Assembly (NCBI GenBank): GCA_028819565.1
Contig: JAPPLD010000029.1
Span: forward strand, 1 to 34,997
Reading direction: 5' to 3'
Source: Gammaproteobacteria bacterium
GTDB taxonomy: Bacteria > Pseudomonadota > Gammaproteobacteria > Poriferisulfidales > Poriferisulfidaceae
DNA length: 34,997 bases
The stretch's first letter is position 1. Every line of letters begins with the position of its first letter. The notes beneath the pieces were generated by a model, which was not told the DNA's origin, searched no databases, and was given only the letters and a program-made list of their open reading frames with translations. Both the position numbers and the translations under genes were made by a program. Of the stretch, positions 32,935-34,997 are shown piece after piece.

Positions 32935-32962
32935 TTGACAGTTTAATATACACTCATATAAT
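32935..32962 (+). promoter_or_regulatory. Consensus sigma-70 promoter of the toxin-antitoxin operon
   Basis: TTGACA (32935-32940) and TATAAT (32957-32962) are both perfect consensus hexamers, separated by 16 bases. The start of transcription would fall near 32969, about 30 bases before the antitoxin ATG. Confidence 0.85.
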
Positions 32963-32976
32963 GTCAATGACATTAT
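32958..32976. promoter_or_regulatory. 19-bp palindromic operator of the toxin-antitoxin operon
   Basis: ATAATGTCA-A-TGACATTAT is a perfect dyad around a single central A. It overlaps the -10 hexamer and the likely transcription start. This is the expected place for autorepression by a ribbon-helix-helix antitoxin, alone or with its toxin. Confidence 0.8.
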
Positions 32977-32998
32977 TTTGCATTACGCAGGGCTTACT

Positions 32999-33220
32999 AT
33001 GTCTCAAATCAGCGCACGCTTGCCAGACCCGTTGGTTAGCGCACTGGATGCGGCCGCAAACCAGCAGAAACGCAGCCGGGCGGAAATTATCCGCCAGGCG
33101 ATTGAACATTATCTCGAAGATTACGAGGATTTGTCTATCTCTATTGAACGGCTCCGAGATCCAAACGACCCGGTACTGGATTGGGAAAAAGTAAAAAATG
33201 AGTTGCTCCATACAGATTAA
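32999..33220 (+). CDS. Ribbon-helix-helix antitoxin (RelB/CopG type)
   Basis: The 73-residue protein begins MSQISARLPDPLVSALDAAA, a beta strand and helix of the RHH DNA-binding fold. The second helix RSRAEIIRQAIEHYLEDYED follows. The acidic C-terminal half (ISIERLRDPNDPVLDWEKVKNEL) is the likely toxin-wrapping segment. An AGGG-type site precedes the ATG at 32999. It overlaps the toxin gene by 23 bases, the usual order of antitoxin before toxin. It should repress its own promoter through the 19-bp palindrome. Confidence 0.92.
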   Translation: MSQISARLPDPLVSALDAAANQQKRSRAEIIRQAIEHYLEDYEDLSISIERLRDPNDPVLDWEKVKNELLHTD

Positions 33221-33452
33221 GCGCAGTGCCCAGAAAGAATTACGACGGATCACCAAACCAGAACGTAAGCGGATCATCGAAGCCATTGGCCAATTGGCAG
33301 AAAACCCTTTTGCCGGCTCTATCCTCAAAGGATCATTGCGAGGAATCTATCGGCTCCGGGTTGGACACTACCGAGTGTTATACGAACTTGGAGAAAATGT
33401 ATTGATCTTGCGTGTTGCCCATCGGCGGCAAGCATACCGCGAACTAGAGTAG
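33198..33452 (+). CDS. RelE/ParE-superfamily toxin
   Basis: The 84-residue basic protein has the RelE fold pattern: IQIKRSAQKELRRITKPERKRIIEAIGQLAENPF, then LKGSLRGIYRLRVGHYRVLYELGENVLILRVAHRRQAYRE. The RLRVGHYRVLY strand and the terminal RVAHRRxAYR segment carry the arginine and tyrosine residues seen in mRNA-cleaving RelE toxins. RelE-type ribosome-dependent mRNase activity is more likely than ParE-type gyrase poisoning, but the sequence alone does not settle it. Its start lies inside the antitoxin gene. Confidence 0.92.
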   Translation: MSCSIQIKRSAQKELRRITKPERKRIIEAIGQLAENPFAGSILKGSLRGIYRLRVGHYRVLYELGENVLILRVAHRRQAYRELE

Positions 33453-33548
33453 TCAACACGACTCCAAAAACTGAAACGCCACAAGATGGCTTGGCAAAAC
33501 TTTTAGAAATTTCCGGCTTTCAAGTTCAACTAAGTGGAAGAGGCGTGC

Positions 33549-34022
33549 CTAGTCGGGAGTCCGGCGAAGGGTCAGAAAGATCAAGGCGACAACACCCAAC
33601 GAAATTGCGGCATCAGCCAAGTTGAAGGTCGGCCAGTGCCAACCGTGGTAATGCAGCACGATAAAGTCCGTTACCGCGCCCGTGGACAGACGGTCGACCA
33701 AGTTGCCAGCGGCACCGCCCAGGATTAACGCAAGTGGCCACAGCAACCGCCGTTCCGCGGAGGTCAGGCGGTGAATCCACACACCCAGCCAGATCATGAC
33801 TGCGATGCTGACCGCCGACAGGAATCCACGTTGCCAGCCTCCGGCATCGTGCAAAAGGCTGAACGCGGCTCCCGTATTGTAGGTCAGCTGAAAAGACAGG
33901 AAAGGAAGCAACACTAATTCCTGGTGTAGCGCAAAAATACGTTCAATCAAGAACTTACTCAACTGATCCAGCACCAGCACTCCGCCCGCCACCGGAAGTG
34001 CCATGCGCCACGAATCAGACAT
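33549..34022 (-). CDS. lspA: Lipoprotein signal peptidase (signal peptidase II)
   Basis: LspA cleaves signal peptides of prolipoproteins at the inner membrane. The 157-residue protein has four hydrophobic segments. The catalytic aspartates lie in GGAAGNLVDRLSTGAVTDFI (~residues 101-120) and FNLADAAISLG (~133-143). The N-terminal VLVLDQLSKFLIER and the YNTGAAFSLL block are also present. The ATG at 34022 lies inside the 3' end of ileS (8-base overlap), the common ileS-lspA arrangement. Confidence 0.96.
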   Translation of the reverse strand: MSDSWRMALPVAGGVLVLDQLSKFLIERIFALHQELVLLPFLSFQLTYNTGAAFSLLHDAGGWQRGFLSAVSIAVMIWLGVWIHRLTSAERRLLWPLALILGGAAGNLVDRLSTGAVTDFIVLHYHGWHWPTFNLADAAISLGVVALIFLTLRRTPD

Positions 34023-34997
34023 ATTGCCGTTCCTCGCCTTCTCCCTCTATGTTGGTGTGGCAGCGTGCGCACAGTTCCGGATGCGCATCAATGCTGCCAA
34101 CTGTCGGGTCACGGTGCCAGCAGCGGATGCATTTGGGGTGCGCGCTGGAAACGGCCGCAACATGGAGCGTGCCAGCCCGGGGCATTTGATAGGTTTGCGC
34201 ATCGGGCGCAGGAGTGTCGCTGAGTCGCGCGTCGGAAGTGATGAACAGAAAATGCAATTCAGACCCGAGCCGTTCCAGCAGCCGGGCCGTGTCGGATTCC
34301 GCGGTCAACGTCACCTCGGCATCCAAGGCCGCCCCGATCACTTCCGCCTGACGCAGGGGTTCCAGCGTCTGGCTAACCGCCTGCCGGACTTCCAGGAGGA
34401 TCTCCCAGTCGTCGTCGGAAAACGTGGAAGGCACATTTCTCCATGCTTCTAGATCAAACCATTCAGTCAAGTGAACCGAATCCTCGCGCGGCCCCGGGAT
34501 ATGCTCGTATATCTCGTCGGCGGTGAACGGGCAAATCGGTGCAAGCCAGCGGCACATCGCTTCAGCCAGAAGGAACATGGCGCTCTGCGCACTGCGCCGG
34601 GCCGGGTGGTTGGCCGGGAGCGTGTAGGTGCGGTCCTTGGTTACGTCGAGATACAGGCTGCCGAGTTCAATAACACAGAACGTGTGCAAACGCTGGCAGA
34701 TTGTGTGGAACCGGTAGCGCTGGAAATCTCCGCGAATCTCCGCATCATGGACGGCGGCTTTCTTCAGGATCCACTGGTCCAAGGCCAACATGTCCTCCGG
34801 TGCGCACATGTCAACGGCGGGATCAAAATCGTGCAGGCTCGCCAGCAGGTAGCGTGCGGTATTGCGAATCCGGCGATAGGTCTCCGCAGTATGTCCCAGA
34901 ATTTCTTCCGATACCGCCAATTCGCCGCTGGTATCGGTGGAGGCTACCCACAGGCGCAGAATGTCCGCACCCAAACTATCCACGATTTTCTGGGGTT
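34015..34997 (-). CDS. ileS: Isoleucyl-tRNA synthetase, C-terminal part (truncated by window edge)
   Basis: About 327 C-terminal residues are visible; the 5' end lies beyond 34997. The segment SLGADILRLWVASTDTSGELAVSEEIL is the end of the catalytic domain just after the KMSKS region. An anticodon-binding helical domain follows (TYRRIRNTARYLL, DQWILKKAAVHDAEI, APICPFTADEIYEHIPG). The protein ends in the zinc ribbon typical of bacterial IleRS: CIRCW, then ELCARCHTNIEGEG. The stop overlaps the lspA start, so the two are co-transcribed. Confidence 0.96.
   Translation of the reverse strand, partial: PQKIVDSLGADILRLWVASTDTSGELAVSEEILGHTAETYRRIRNTARYLLASLHDFDPAVDMCAPEDMLALDQWILKKAAVHDAEIRGDFQRYRFHTICQRLHTFCVIELGSLYLDVTKDRTYTLPANHPARRSAQSAMFLLAEAMCRWLAPICPFTADEIYEHIPGPREDSVHLTEWFDLEAWRNVPSTFSDDDWEILLEVRQAVSQTLEPLRQAEVIGAALDAEVTLTAESDTARLLERLGSELHFLFITSDARLSDTPAPDAQTYQMPRAGTLHVAAVSSAHPKCIRCWHRDPTVGSIDAHPELCARCHTNIEGEGEERQYV

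Overview
The window looks like a chromosomal segment of a free-living or host-associated gammaproteobacterium. The basis is gene content and order: tsaD, cca, uppP, a MidA-type methyltransferase, a FolM-like reductase, folK, folB and an ileS-lspA pair, with proteobacterial-type ribosome binding sites and moderately GC-rich DNA. I cannot name a genus; the small conserved proteins beside the DUF971 gene vaguely recall sulfur-oxidising beta/gammaproteobacteria, but that is memory, not evidence. No rRNA, CRISPR array, prophage or integron was seen. The one complete tRNA gene is tRNA-Leu(CAG).

Layout. (1) 0.2-3.6 kb: tsaD faces a tightly coupled leftward operon rpiA - HpcH/HpaI-type aldolase - thioredoxin-like protein - small membrane protein. 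(2) 3.6-5.0 kb: a TnpB-only transposable element, with intact RuvC residues and a perfect 20-bp inverted repeat at its edges, sits just upstream of rpiA. (3) 5.0-8.4 kb: three small conserved proteins, a DUF971-MoaD fusion, a chromate transporter and an unrecognised 105-residue protein. (4) 8.6-13.9 kb: cca, uppP, midA, a FolM-like SDR lacking its catalytic lysine, folK, folB, tRNA-Leu and a pterin carbinolamine dehydratase. (5) 14.1-16.8 kb: a four-gene tungstate uptake operon led by a PCuAC-like lipoprotein. (6) 17.0-18.3 kb: a COG0523 GTPase behind a convincing Zur box. (7) 18.3-24.1 kb: a leftward PotABCD-type ABC transporter operon with two tandem binding proteins and two unusually long permeases. 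(8) 24.4-28.1 kb: a divergent uracil-DNA-glycosylase-fold protein and the cluster cysG - bcp - pduO. (9) 28.5-32.8 kb: a PLP-dependent group II decarboxylase, an aldehyde dehydrogenase, and a third, orphan copy of the transporter binding protein. (10) 32.8-35.0 kb: a decayed fragment of a second PotA-like ATPase, a RelB/RelE-type toxin-antitoxin pair with a consensus promoter and a 19-bp palindromic operator, then lspA and the 3' end of ileS.

How they fit together. Pterin/folate genes (FolM-like, FolK, FolB, PhhB) cluster around 11.7-13.9 kb. Metal and cofactor themes recur: tungstate uptake, a MoaD-like domain, a zinc-limitation GTPase, siroheme synthesis and corrinoid adenosylation. The polyamine/amine-type transporter, the decarboxylase and the aldehyde dehydrogenase could form an amine utilisation theme, but that link rests on proximity only. 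The points most worth a second look are the binding-protein triplication with its truncated ATPase, the TnpB element's inverted repeat, the DUF971-MoaD fusion without a C-terminal Gly-Gly, the Lys-to-Gln change in the SDR, and the UDG-like protein.
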